NCBI RefSeq assembly: GCF_019039215.1
Contig: NZ_JAHNZZ010000001.1
Span: 957,658-1,021,657 of the forward strand
Direction of reading: 5' to 3'
Length of the DNA stretch: 64,000 bases
Source of the DNA: Bacillus sp. FJAT-29790
Lineage (GTDB): Bacteria; Bacillota; Bacilli; Bacillales; Cytobacillaceae
Made by a program: the position numbers and the translations under genes. Positions within the stretch are counted from its first letter, which is position 1; every line of letters begins with the position of its first letter. The notes beneath the pieces are model-generated. The model was not told the DNA's origin. It worked only from the letters and a program-made list of their open reading frames with translations, and made no database searches. Shown here in pieces: positions 25,262-33,519 of the stretch.

Positions 25262-25591
25262 TTGGCTAGTCCAAAGGTATTTATTAGTTCTACTTGCTAT
25301 GATTTATAATATATATTGGAAAATATAAAATACTTTGTAAGAACACTAGGATATGAGCCTATTCTAAGTGAAGATGGAGATGTGTATTAAAATCCACAAT
25401 CACACACTCATGATACTTGTTTGGATGAAGTCCCAAATTGTCAAATATTTGTTTTAATAATTGGTGGGCGGTATGGAGGTAAATTTAATGGTGCCCAAAA
25501 TTCAATAACAAATGCAGAATATAAGGAAGCCATAAAACAGAAAAAAATTCAATTACTTTAGTAGAACAGGGTGAAATCAGCTCATAATTGT
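25262..25591 (+). pseudogene. DUF4062-domain protein, decayed N-terminal part
   Basis: From TTG 25262 (ribosome site GGGGGAAG) the frame reads ASPKVFISSTCYDL, stop, YILENIKYFVRTLGYEPILS, stop, then CLDEVPNCQIFVLIIGGRYG and ITNAEYKEAIKQKKIQLL. A frameshift near 25553 restores TLVEQGE. This is the complete N-terminal DUF4062 domain, a TIR-fold-like module found at the front of many bacterial conflict and NTPase proteins. Two stops, a frameshift and loss of everything downstream make it a pseudogene. Confidence 0.8.
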
Positions 25592-26025
25592 TTATTATTG
25601 AAATGAGGAGAAAGTTATTTTCCTCTTTTAAGATTTATCTAATTAGATGACTGATTCTGTTACTTTAAAGGGAAAATGGCCAAAATAGAAACAGTATATA
25701 ATGTATAATATGGTAATATCAGAAATAAATAGTTTTGAAGAGAGATACGTTGGTGTCCCTTATTAATATGGGAAATAGGAGAGCTTGTATAATTAATTTT
25801 TTTAATATTAAAGTAGATTATTTTCAGCAGGACTAAATTGATTTTGCTATATAAGATTGACATGGTAGAGGTCACTCAAAATATTTTTTTCTAAAGTCCT
25901 AAAATCTTCTCGTGATTTCAGGACTTTTTTACATTTAATGTCGTATTCAGATAATTAATATTTATTAATTATTAACCAACCTAATTTGCTATAATGGTTT
26001 TATTAATATCTGGAGGGTTATTTGT
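25592..26025. other. intergenic region upstream of the MazG-like gene
   Basis: No gene recognised. Contains the terminator at 25893-25931 and, just before the gene, TATAAT at about 25990, a good -10 box for the MazG-HNH transcript, and GGAGGG as ribosome site. Confidence 0.5.
25893..25931 (+). terminator. intrinsic terminator
   Basis: AAAGTCCT...GATT-type stem (AAAGTCCTAAAATC with GATTTCAGGACTTT) followed by T. It isolates the MazG-HNH unit from upstream transcription. Confidence 0.8.
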
Positions 26026-26349
26026 ATGCCTGTTTACAACAAACTAGTCCGCGACCGCATCCCAGAAATTATCGAGAACACCGGAAAGCAATTTTCTACC
26101 AGAATCCTAGACGGCAACGAATACATAAATGAACTGAAGAATAAGAGTTTTGAAGAGCTAAAAGAATACATGAACACAACAAGCAACGAAGATGCCATTG
26201 AAGAATTGGCAGATGTATTAGAAATTATTCATGCACTTGCCAATTATCACGGTGCATCCTTTGATAAAGTAGAGGAAGTTCGAAAGGAGAAGGCGGAGAA
26301 GCGAGGGCAATTTCGTGAAAAAATATTTCTGATTGAGGTTGAAGATTAA
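26026..26349 (+). CDS. MazG-like / phosphoribosyl-ATP pyrophosphohydrolase-like protein
   Basis: A 107-residue protein of the all-alpha NTP pyrophosphatase superfamily: MPVYNKLVRDRIPEIIENTG is its diagnostic start, and EELKEYMNTTSNEDAIEELADVLEII holds the E-x-x-E...E-x-x-D Mg2+ site (written here across two segments). Family members hydrolyse (d)NTPs or related nucleotides for pool sanitation. It is not a His-operon HisE, since it lacks that context. The next gene, 35 bases on, is an HNH endonuclease, so the two probably form a small operon. Confidence 0.85.
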   Translation: MPVYNKLVRDRIPEIIENTGKQFSTRILDGNEYINELKNKSFEELKEYMNTTSNEDAIEELADVLEIIHALANYHGASFDKVEEVRKEKAEKRGQFREKIFLIEVED

Positions 26350-26384
26350 TATGAGGTTTTACTTGCTTAGAGAACAGGTGAGCT

Positions 26385-27389
26385 ATGAGTCATAAACTGC
26401 AGGTTGGGGAAATGAAGGCTGCATATTTAACAGATAAAGAAATATGGGGGCATTTTAATTTTATTTTTTCTGCTAAATCACGAAATTCAACGACATACAA
26501 ATTCGTTCTGATTAAATCGTTGATTGAGAACCTCTATAATGTGAATGAAAAGCTTGAATTGAATTACGATATTCTGTTCAATAGCTTTTCTCAGATATAT
26601 TGGAATCTAGTTGTTCATCATGATCTCCATCAGATTAATATGGTCGGTAAGAAAGCAGAAGTTCAGAGAATTCTTTTGGATGCGCAATCAAAGTATCAAA
26701 TTCCGGATACATTTGTGTTTGATAAACTTTCAGATGAATTGCAAATATTTTTAGTCAATAAGGTAAAAAGGAAATGTAAGCTTAATGTGATGGGAGCCAT
26801 TTACGGTGATACAGCTGGCACCATATATGATTTTGATAATGAACGGGAATATATTCGCTTTAATTCTGCTTTTTACTCTTTTATGCAGCGGTTTCAGCGT
26901 GTGCTAAGGTATATGTCAAATTATCATTTAGCCTTATTTTTGGAAAAGTTCAATGAACAGGGAGATACTACAAAGCTTTTATTGAAAGTTGAGAATGTAT
27001 CGAAGCGTTCTTCTTTAGATCCATTTTATCAGGTCTTGTCATCTTTTTATGATGGAACATGCTTTTATTGTAAAAAAAGTATTAAAAAGAAGGACCAGGC
27101 ACATGTCGATCATTTTATTCCATGGAGTTTTGTTCAAGCAGATCAGCTCTGGAATTTAGTCATTGCGTGTTCTACTTGCAATCTTTCAAAAAACGACAAA
27201 CTAGCGATGGATTTCTTTTTAGAAGCGTTAATGGATCGCAATAGTAGTTTCCTAGCATCACCTTCACTGAAAAATAGAGAGGACATGAAGGTTTACACTA
27301 GTAAAAAGTTACAGGACCTTTATGAATATTCAATAGACAATGGTTATACAGATATATGGAAACCTAGGAAAAAAATCTGCCACCCTTAA
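26385..27389 (+). CDS. HNH endonuclease-domain protein
   Basis: A 334-residue protein. The C-terminal third is an HNH nuclease with structural zinc: CFYCKKSIKK (Cys 226/229), then HVDHFIPWSF, then NLVIACSTCNLSKNDK (second CxxC and the catalytic N/H region). The N-terminal ~210 residues are helical and not assigned; they start MSHKLQVGEMKAAYLTDKEI. McrA-like and phage-defence HNH proteins have similar layouts. It is coupled to a MazG-like gene and ends at a terminator (27464). DNA or RNA target unknown. Confidence 0.8.
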   Translation: MSHKLQVGEMKAAYLTDKEIWGHFNFIFSAKSRNSTTYKFVLIKSLIENLYNVNEKLELNYDILFNSFSQIYWNLVVHHDLHQINMVGKKAEVQRILLDAQSKYQIPDTFVFDKLSDELQIFLVNKVKRKCKLNVMGAIYGDTAGTIYDFDNEREYIRFNSAFYSFMQRFQRVLRYMSNYHLALFLEKFNEQGDTTKLLLKVENVSKRSSLDPFYQVLSSFYDGTCFYCKKSIKKKDQAHVDHFIPWSFVQADQLWNLVIACSTCNLSKNDKLAMDFFLEALMDRNSSFLASPSLKNREDMKVYTSKKLQDLYEYSIDNGYTDIWKPRKKICHP

Positions 27390-27463
27390 ATTGATGAAAT
27401 ATCGGTAGAAATGCCATATTGTGCAGGCAAAACATTACTGGTATAGATAAAAATTAAAGATAG

Positions 27464-27495
27464 CTCGGTCCATACGTCCTGGATCGAGTTTTTTC
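27464..27495 (+). terminator. terminator of the MazG-HNH unit
   Basis: CTCGGTCCA pairs with TGGATCGAG around TACGTCC, then TTTTTTC. Confidence 0.85.
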
Positions 27496-27682
27496 ATGGT
27501 TGAAATATTACTTCAATCAATGTTCATACACAAAACATTAACGTAATTCCTCAAGGAAATTCGCTAATTGGGTCATACGCTGTTAGCTATGGAAAAGTAG
27601 TGAAATAATCTGATTTTTGATAAAAAGGGCTCAATTATTTGGCTTAATAGGCTGATAATACGCAATTCCCCTTATTTACCAA

Positions 27683-28465
27683 TCATAGTTCATTCCTAAT
27701 AAACCCCATCTCAAATAGCTCCTCAAAGTAAAGCTCTTCAAATTTTTTCTCCAAAATGCCATAAAAATAGGCGATCGCATTTTTAGGTGCGTTTTTTGTT
27801 TTTATTTTGCGAATCAATTGCTTAAATGACCGGATGGAAATGGCGAGGGTCTGATCCGTTTCTTTTTCCCGGTTATTTCTATATGCCGCTACTTTCGTCA
27901 TTCTCCAAAATTCTTCAATCGTTTTTGCTTCCGAAAAAAAGCACTTTACGATTTCAACAAAGGGTTGGGGTACTCGATCATTTGTAAATGTGTAATCAAG
28001 GTCCGCTTCTTTACGTTTAATATTCTTTTTAATTTTAGTTTTAGAAAGATTGATAGTTTTATTAGGGTGGTTCAATTGTTCCTTTTTAGGTGGTTCACAT
28101 TTAGGAAAACGATTGAATACATAAAGATTGCTAGATTGAGAACCGTTTTTTCTTTCTGTTTCATGGACAGTAAAAATCCCAAGTGCTGCTGCTTTCACGA
28201 TCATTCTTTTAAAAGTAGAGCGGGAAATGCCATTGTTATCGTATTCTTCATGAATCGCTTTTAAGATAGTGCCAATTTTCGCATTACAGACTCCGGGTAT
28301 TTTGGCAGAAAAACGGACCAGCCGTTTCAAACCGACTAGCTCACCTTTTGAAAATTCATGCTTATATACCGCCATCCACATCTCCATATGGCGATTAAAC
28401 TCTTGAAGATCTGCAAACGAAGAAAAGTGTTCAAATTGATCAATCCTGCCTGATTTTAAATTCAT
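27683..28465 (-). CDS. helix-turn-helix protein, replication-initiator-like
   Basis: A 260-residue soluble protein beginning MNLKSGRIDQFEHFSSFADL. Residues ~40-120 look like a winged helix (LVGLKRLVRFSAKIPGVCNA; ISRSTFKRMIVKAAALGIFT; ETERKNGSQSSNLYVFNRFP), as in DnaD/RepN-like and other Bacillus HTH proteins. A basic linker rich in K and N (~130-160) precedes a helical C-terminal domain. I recall proteins of this type as common Bacillus chromosomal genes annotated only as HTH-domain or cytosolic proteins. DNA binding is inferred. Monocistronic. Confidence 0.6.
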   Translation of the reverse strand: MNLKSGRIDQFEHFSSFADLQEFNRHMEMWMAVYKHEFSKGELVGLKRLVRFSAKIPGVCNAKIGTILKAIHEEYDNNGISRSTFKRMIVKAAALGIFTVHETERKNGSQSSNLYVFNRFPKCEPPKKEQLNHPNKTINLSKTKIKKNIKRKEADLDYTFTNDRVPQPFVEIVKCFFSEAKTIEEFWRMTKVAAYRNNREKETDQTLAISIRSFKQLIRKIKTKNAPKNAIAYFYGILEKKFEELYFEELFEMGFIRNEL

Positions 28466-28956
28466 TTAATTGCACCACCCTTTCACACTTCATATAGTGA
28501 TGAAGGGCTGAAAAGGACAGTATGAAAAGCCGATATTGGTTACAGAATTGTGACACGCAAAACAGAATGGAAATTCAAAGGAATATACTTCTTAAATGAG
28601 CTCATTCAACCAGTGAATAATCTAAAATCATACCAATAAGTCGAATTAAAGACGATTGATAATTTCATGGCCTATTTAGTTATGGAAATATAGTGAAAAT
28701 TAGGTGAATATAGTAAAATAGTAAAATAGTAAAATAGTAAAATAGTAAAATCCCTTAGGAACTACTGAGGTACACTATGAAGCAATGGACCGCTGTTAAC
28801 ATCCTAAAACAAGAGATTCCAAAAGACGTTTTTTCCGTACTTTGAAGCACAGTCATAAAAAAAATTGAATATTTCAGCAAATACTTCGATTCCATATTGA
28901 CTCACAGCTAATTCTAGGTAACGATAGTAATAAATCTTTATTTTCTGGAGGATATG
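28466..28956. other. intergenic region upstream of thrC with an 8-bp repeat
   Basis: No gene. 28710-28751 holds five perfect copies of AGTAAAAT. A single core CAATGGACCGCT near 28784 resembles the 52-bp repeat unit found at 57-330. The right end carries the TGGAGG ribosome site of thrC. Confidence 0.5.
28710..28751. repeat. AGTAAAAT x5 microsatellite
   Basis: Eight-base unit repeated five times head to tail with no interruption. Copy number of such repeats can vary between strains. Confidence 0.9.
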
Positions 28957-30357
28957 ATGAAATATATTAGTACACGCGGGAATGTAAGTAAAATTGGTTT
29001 TATTGAAACAGTCTTAATGGGACTGGCAACAGATGGAGGTCTTTTAGTTCCGGAAAAAATCCCGCAAGTTACTGCGGAAAAGCTGCAGGCAATGGCACAG
29101 ATGACTTATCAGGAATTGGCATACGAAATCATTTCCTATTATGTTGATGGGGAAATTCCGGAAAATGAACTTAAGGAATTAATCGGGAAAAGCTATGGAA
29201 CCTTCCGCCACCCTGAGGTAACGCCTGTTCAAAAGGTAAAGGATAACCTTTATGTATTAGAACTGTTCCATGGTCCTACTTTTGCTTTTAAAGATGTGGC
29301 TCTACAGTTTTTAGGGAATTTGTATTCCTATATCGCAAAGAAGACAGGTGTCACGATCAATATTGTTGGGGCTACTTCAGGGGATACAGGGGCATCCGCC
29401 ATTGAGGGCGTAAGAGGAAAAGAAGGGATCCGAATTTGTATTTTGCACCCTCATGGGAAAGTAAGTAAGGTACAAGAGCTGCAAATGACGACAGTTCATG
29501 ACGAAAGCGTTTTGAATTTAGCGATAAAAGGAACATTTGATGATGGCCAGAGAATTATTAAGGAATTATTCGCTGATTTGGAATTCAAAGAGAAATATCA
29601 TTTGCGTGCGATTAACTCGATTAACTTTGCCCGGATTTTAGCTCAAACTGTTTATTATTTCTATGCGTATTTCCAGGTGGCAAAAGACAAAGACATTAAG
29701 AGCCTGAACTTTAGTGTGCCGACTGGAAATTTTGGGGACATCTTTGCCGGTTATTTGGCGAAGAGAATGGGTCTTCCTGTCGGGAAGCTCATTGTCGCAA
29801 CAAATGAAAATAATATTTTAGAACATTTTATCAAGGATGGCGTGTACCAGCTTGGTGAGTTCTGCAGCACATATAGTCCGTCCATGGATATTCAAGTAGC
29901 CAGTAACTTCGAGCGATATCTGTACTACTTGCTTGATGAAAATCCAAGCGCAGTATCTGTTTTAATGGATCAATTCAAGTCAGAAGGAAAAATGGTTGTG
30001 AATGCTGAGCTGCTTCGACAGGTAAAAGCAGATTTTTCGGCACACGGGGTGCAGGGAGAAGAATGCCTGCAAACCATCAGCAAATATTATGCTGAAACCA
30101 ATTATTTACTTGATCCGCATACTTCCTGCGGAGTCGCTGCATCTGAAGCATGTAATGACCCAAATGAGGTATGTGTCACACTTGCAACCGCACATCCGGT
30201 AAAATTCAATGAATCCATTGCACTTTGTCATATTGAGCAGCCATTCCCAGAACAGATTCGTCAATTGTTTGAAAAGCCACAATATCTGGAAGTCATCGAG
30301 GCCGAAAATAATGAAATCGTTCGTAAATTAGAGAAGCATTTTAGTTCTTCCGTTTAA
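28957..30357 (+). CDS. thrC: threonine synthase (long form)
   Basis: A 466-residue PLP enzyme converting O-phospho-homoserine to threonine. It belongs to the longer class typical of E. coli and yeast, starting MKYISTRGNVSKIGFIETVL with the N-terminal domain LATDGGLLVPEKIP. The PLP lysine is in GPTFAFKDVALQFLGN (~residue 105) and the phosphate-binding region in GATSGDTGASAIEG. The second ATG is used because GGAGG is 5 bases before it. B. subtilis has a shorter thrC in hom-thrC-thrB; here the gene is alone, so it may be a second threonine synthase. A terminator follows. Confidence 0.93.
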   Translation: MKYISTRGNVSKIGFIETVLMGLATDGGLLVPEKIPQVTAEKLQAMAQMTYQELAYEIISYYVDGEIPENELKELIGKSYGTFRHPEVTPVQKVKDNLYVLELFHGPTFAFKDVALQFLGNLYSYIAKKTGVTINIVGATSGDTGASAIEGVRGKEGIRICILHPHGKVSKVQELQMTTVHDESVLNLAIKGTFDDGQRIIKELFADLEFKEKYHLRAINSINFARILAQTVYYFYAYFQVAKDKDIKSLNFSVPTGNFGDIFAGYLAKRMGLPVGKLIVATNENNILEHFIKDGVYQLGEFCSTYSPSMDIQVASNFERYLYYLLDENPSAVSVLMDQFKSEGKMVVNAELLRQVKADFSAHGVQGEECLQTISKYYAETNYLLDPHTSCGVAASEACNDPNEVCVTLATAHPVKFNESIALCHIEQPFPEQIRQLFEKPQYLEVIEAENNEIVRKLEKHFSSSV

Positions 30358-30470
30358 TTAAATGTGAAATAAACCCTTTAACAGACTAAATACCTAATGT
30401 AAGAGAAATCAATTGTAGGAAACCTTAAGATTACAGGACTTTTACATGAAATGAAACTCCAAGATTATTC

Positions 30471-30506
30471 AACCGCACGGTGATTCCTCACTTGTGCGGC
30501 TTTTTC
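30471..30506 (+). terminator. terminator downstream of thrC
   Basis: AACCGCAC pairs with GTGCGG around a loop, then CTTTTTC. Confidence 0.75.
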
Positions 30507-30911
30507 GTTATACGGAGACAATTGTAAATCCGCTTTCGAAATTTATGCTAAGCAGAATAGATAATTCAGGGGTTATTTCTATTCATATGTTTAGGTTTAT
30601 CTTATGTTTTGAAAAATATTTTTTTTATGTTCATGAATCAACGTAGCTAGTCTTTCTTATGGTTTATATTTCAGCAAGAGTGCTAATGGCCTCTAAAATA
30701 ATTTTTTTTAGAACAAGTCATTAAGATAGAAAACTGTAGTAAATCGAGATTCATAATCTATGGATTTATAAACATTTTTATATTTTGAGCGGCTGCTTTT
30801 GTATTTGTAGTTAGAACAGCGGATGGAAATAAAATAATTGGGCTGATAGGCAAGGTACCAAAACCAGCTTCAGGCAATAAGTTACTTGTAGAAGCCGAAA
30901 GTGGTGAGAAA
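30507..30911. other. region upstream of cwlJ-like gene with open in-frame extension
   Basis: No separate gene. From 30783 the sequence is open in frame with the following gene and reads hydrophobic residues, a TGA at about 30788, AAAFVFVVRTADGN and PKPASGNKLLVEAESG up to the ATG at 30912. It could be a decayed signal/anchor segment of an originally longer hydrolase, or chance. Confidence 0.35.
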
Positions 30912-31388
30912 ATGGGTAGACCAATAAAACATACTTCACGTGACGTGGAGGAGTTATCGAGGCTCATGCTAGCGGAAGCGCTCAGCGAAGGCGTTCAAGG
31001 GATGAACATGGTAGGAACGGTTGTGGCCAATCGAGTCGAGGCTGACTGTCCTCCTGACTTCAAAGGGTTGCGTAATATCAGACATGCGATCTATCAAACC
31101 ATACCTGGAACTGGTATTCCTCACTTCGAGCCTGTCTTAAATGGAACATTGTATACACAACGTCCCAAAGAAGCTGACCTCCAGAGGGCTAGGAGTTTGT
31201 TACAGGGTTATAGGGAACCTCGTTCAAGAATGAGTTTGTGGTTTTTTAACCCTAGTCCGGGGAAAAAGTACCGAGCTCCTTGTACCGAAACGATGCCAAG
31301 ATCCCCTATGACGAAGTTCGATTTTGCGCACAGGAACCATTGCTTCTATGTCGCGGTTCAAGGCTATTGCCCAGAGTTTTATAGATAA
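30912..31388 (+). CDS. cwlJ: CwlJ-like spore cortex/cell-wall hydrolase
   Basis: A 158-residue protein of the Hydrolase_2 (SleB/CwlJ catalytic) family: LSRLMLAEALSEGVQGMNMV with the catalytic Glu of the lytic-transglycosylase-like fold, VVANRVEADCPPDFKGLRNI, and MSLWFFNPSPGKKYRAPCTE. CwlJ degrades muramic-delta-lactam cortex during germination and needs GerQ for its spore-coat position. gerQ follows 24 bases downstream, which supports the name. The C-terminus (FAHRNHCFYVAVQGYCPEFY) is longer than in B. subtilis CwlJ. It lacks a signal peptide, as CwlJ does. Mother-cell sporulation expression is inferred. Confidence 0.85.
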   Translation: MGRPIKHTSRDVEELSRLMLAEALSEGVQGMNMVGTVVANRVEADCPPDFKGLRNIRHAIYQTIPGTGIPHFEPVLNGTLYTQRPKEADLQRARSLLQGYREPRSRMSLWFFNPSPGKKYRAPCTETMPRSPMTKFDFAHRNHCFYVAVQGYCPEFYR

Positions 31389-31411
31389 ATTAAAGAGGAG
31401 CTGATCTTCTC

Positions 31412-31873
31412 ATGACTTACGAAGACTCTACTTATTATCCAACGAATTATTATCATGGTTATTATCCAGCTTACATGATGCGGAGCAACGGCGCACAACC
31501 TGCTGGCTCTCTGATGGCTATGCATTCTGGACCCTCGTATGCCGTTCCGACGGTACCAATGGGGACTGCACAGCAACTTCTGGGAGGCGCGATCGAAGAA
31601 TCATTTATCGAAAATATTTTACGCATCAACAAAGGTAAGGTTGGTACATTCTACTTTACTTACCAAGGTAACAACAGATGGAATGCGATGGTATACCACG
31701 GCCGCGTAGAAACGGCTGGTCGTGACCACATCATCATCAGCGACCCGTCCAGCGGCAAACGCTACTTACTGATGATGGCAAATCTCGACTGGGTAGAATT
31801 CGAGGAGAAAATTAACTATCCTTACCCGAAAATCAGTCCGGATGTCCAGGCGTCCCTGACAACATCGGACTGA
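31412..31873 (+). CDS. gerQ: spore coat protein GerQ
   Basis: A 153-residue protein. The N-terminal third is Tyr/Pro/Met-rich and low-complexity (YYPTNYYHGYYPAYMM), typical of coat proteins. The conserved C-terminal domain reads ESFIENILRINKGKVGTFYF, then GRVETAGRDHIIISDPSSGK and LVEFEEKINY-like residues (DWVEFEEKINYPYP). GerQ is an inner-coat protein needed for CwlJ localisation and calcium-dipicolinate-triggered germination. In Bacillus it becomes cross-linked by transglutaminase. It forms a two-gene unit with cwlJ and ends at a terminator. Confidence 0.92.
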   Translation: MTYEDSTYYPTNYYHGYYPAYMMRSNGAQPAGSLMAMHSGPSYAVPTVPMGTAQQLLGGAIEESFIENILRINKGKVGTFYFTYQGNNRWNAMVYHGRVETAGRDHIIISDPSSGKRYLLMMANLDWVEFEEKINYPYPKISPDVQASLTTSD

Positions 31874-31888
31874 GTTAGTAGAACACTT

Positions 31889-31930
31889 AAAACCCGCTTA
31901 CTTCTTTTTGGAAAATGAGCGGTTTTTTTA
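31889..31930 (+). terminator. terminator of cwlJ-gerQ
   Basis: AAAACCCGCT pairs with AGCGGTTTT across an A/T loop, followed by T. Confidence 0.8.
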
Positions 31931-32049
31931 GTTCGGACCAATATAGATTGCAAATTCGGCAATAAATTGAAGCGAACTGTTTCGCTGGTGCTATTAACAC
32001 ATTTGAAGATAATACATATGATAAATTCGGTCATGCTTGGTTTCACGAG

Positions 32050-32256
32050 AAGAGTCAGAGAATCTCTACCGGTATAAAAACAGCTTCACTAAAGGGGGGG
32101 AAAGACTCAAATCCTCCTTATGGCTACTTTTTTAAGGAAAATAAATTAGATTCAAGAAATGATGCAACAATAGAACCTGTGAGGAAAATTTTTTCATTAT
32201 ATATGCAAGGAGTCGGATTTGGAACCATCGTAAGAAAAATGGATGAAGGTCATTAG
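32050..32256 (+). pseudogene. serine recombinase (resolvase/invertase family) internal remnant
   Basis: Frame 32062-32256 reads ISTGIKTASLKGGKDSNPPY, GYFFKENKL and IEPVRKIFSLYMQGVGFGTI, ending RKMDEGH plus stop. This is the recombinase domain (KGGxxxPPYGY...VRxIFxLYxxGxGxxxIA) of large serine recombinases and the IS607/SCC type. The catalytic N-terminal resolvase domain and the zinc ribbon/coiled coil are absent. It is flanked by unrelated sequence, so it is a relic of a mobile element near gerQ. Confidence 0.75.
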
Positions 32257-32718
32257 AGTTTACAACTACAGACTTATTGGTAGGGTATAGAATCTTATCT
32301 TCTAGAGATGGCTCAATGTTAAACTTCAATTCAGGAATAGGAAGTATGAAAATATCTCCGAAAGATAAAACTTTATTCTCATCAGAATTAAGAAAGCGCA
32401 TGCCCAATGTAAATATCAAAGAAAGCTATTATGCTAAACCGTAAATGTTCAGCGTTTTTTTCGTTACTAATATATTAACAAGGAAGAAGGGACTAAAACT
32501 AATACGGTTTTATAGTCTCTTCTTCTTTGCTGGTATTTTTGAAGAGAATCACCATAATAAACATTACTGCCCATTAGCTTTATAACATTTTTTTAGAGGA
32601 ACGAGGCATAAAGACATTAAAGTCTCGCTATGAATTCATCTAATCACCCGACAAAAGTGCAAGAGACCGAATAAGGACTGGAGACTTCTTTATCATTAAA
32701 TATCATTTGCCCTTAATT
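32257..32718. other. intergenic region with unrecognised coding-like stretch
   Basis: A plus-strand frame at 32267-32443 reads LVGYRILSSRDGSMLNFNSG and LFSSELRKRMPNVNIKESYY without a start codon or ribosome site. It may be another relic; I do not recognise it. A long imperfect hairpin at 32483-32527 (GAAGAAGGGACTAAAAC with GTTTTATAGTCTCTTCTTC) lies downstream of the minus-strand nitrilase gene. Confidence 0.4.
32483..32527. terminator. long hairpin, possible terminator for the minus-strand operon
   Basis: Stem of about 17 pairs with two mismatches, located ~190 bases after the nitrilase gene. The U-run on the minus strand is weak, so the role is uncertain. Confidence 0.4.
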
Positions 32719-33516
32719 TTAATAAACATCTGTCCGTCTTTCCTGAAGCATTGTATAAAATGTATCCTTTAATTCTTTTCGCCACGCATCATTCAAATCT
32801 GCAGCAATTATCACCTCTGCACCATCTTTAGCTGAGGCAATGACTGTTCCATCAGGAGCATAGATAGCTGACTCCCCAAAGAATGAGAGATTTTCCGATG
32901 GACCTATGTGATTAGTGGCAGCTACATAGACTGTATTATCTATTGCCCTTGCCATGCCGAATGTCGTAAATGAAGAGGAAAACGGGTTTTCCCACGCACT
33001 TGGTGCTACAAGGATATTTGCACCTTGTAAGGCTAATTGACGGGCAAGTTCCGGGAAGGCGAGATCCCAGCAAATCATTAACCCAATTTTCCCAATTTCC
33101 GTATCGGCTAAAATTATTTCTGAACCCGGACTGAAGATATCTCTTTCAAGTGGTGTAAGATGAATTTTACGATAGTTTGCAAGCGCAATTCCGTTTGGAT
33201 CGATCAGTTTAATGGAGTTGTAGATTTGACCAGATTGATCGAGTTCCACATAGCCATACACGACATATAGATTATTCTCTCCGGCAACTTTACTCATAAA
33301 CTGAAAAATAGACCCATTCATATCCTCAGCCATCTCTTTTAACGATGAAGTGAGAAAGTAACCTGTTGCAGAAAGTTCAGGGAATACGATCAGCCTGGCT
33401 GATGGATTCTCCTTTTTACACTGTTTGATCATATTTTCCATACGGCTTAAGTTATAAGGGATATCCCCATTCTTAAAAGATGCTTGAGCAACACTGATTT
33501 GAATATTTTTCTCCAT
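32719..33516 (-). CDS. carbon-nitrogen hydrolase (nitrilase superfamily)
   Basis: A 265-residue cytosolic amidase-fold enzyme with the Glu-Lys-Cys triad: VFPELSATGY (Glu), NYRKIHLTPLE (Lys) and GLMICWDLAFPELAR (Cys). Members hydrolyse omega-amides, carbamoyl groups or nitriles. It starts 3 bases after the permease gene ends and has its own GGAGGC site, so the two are one operon. The pairing with an NCS1 purine/pyrimidine-type permease suggests use of an imported N-heterocycle or ureide/amide as nitrogen source; the exact substrate is unknown. Confidence 0.88.
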   Translation of the reverse strand: MEKNIQISVAQASFKNGDIPYNLSRMENMIKQCKKENPSARLIVFPELSATGYFLTSSLKEMAEDMNGSIFQFMSKVAGENNLYVVYGYVELDQSGQIYNSIKLIDPNGIALANYRKIHLTPLERDIFSPGSEIILADTEIGKIGLMICWDLAFPELARQLALQGANILVAPSAWENPFSSSFTTFGMARAIDNTVYVAATNHIGPSENLSFFGESAIYAPDGTVIASAKDGAEVIIAADLNDAWRKELKDTFYTMLQERRTDVY

Positions 33517-33519
33517 TAT

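Noticed and set aside
26026-26349. HisE of histidine synthesis
   Set aside because: Not in a his operon; sequence start and context fit stand-alone MazG-like proteins.
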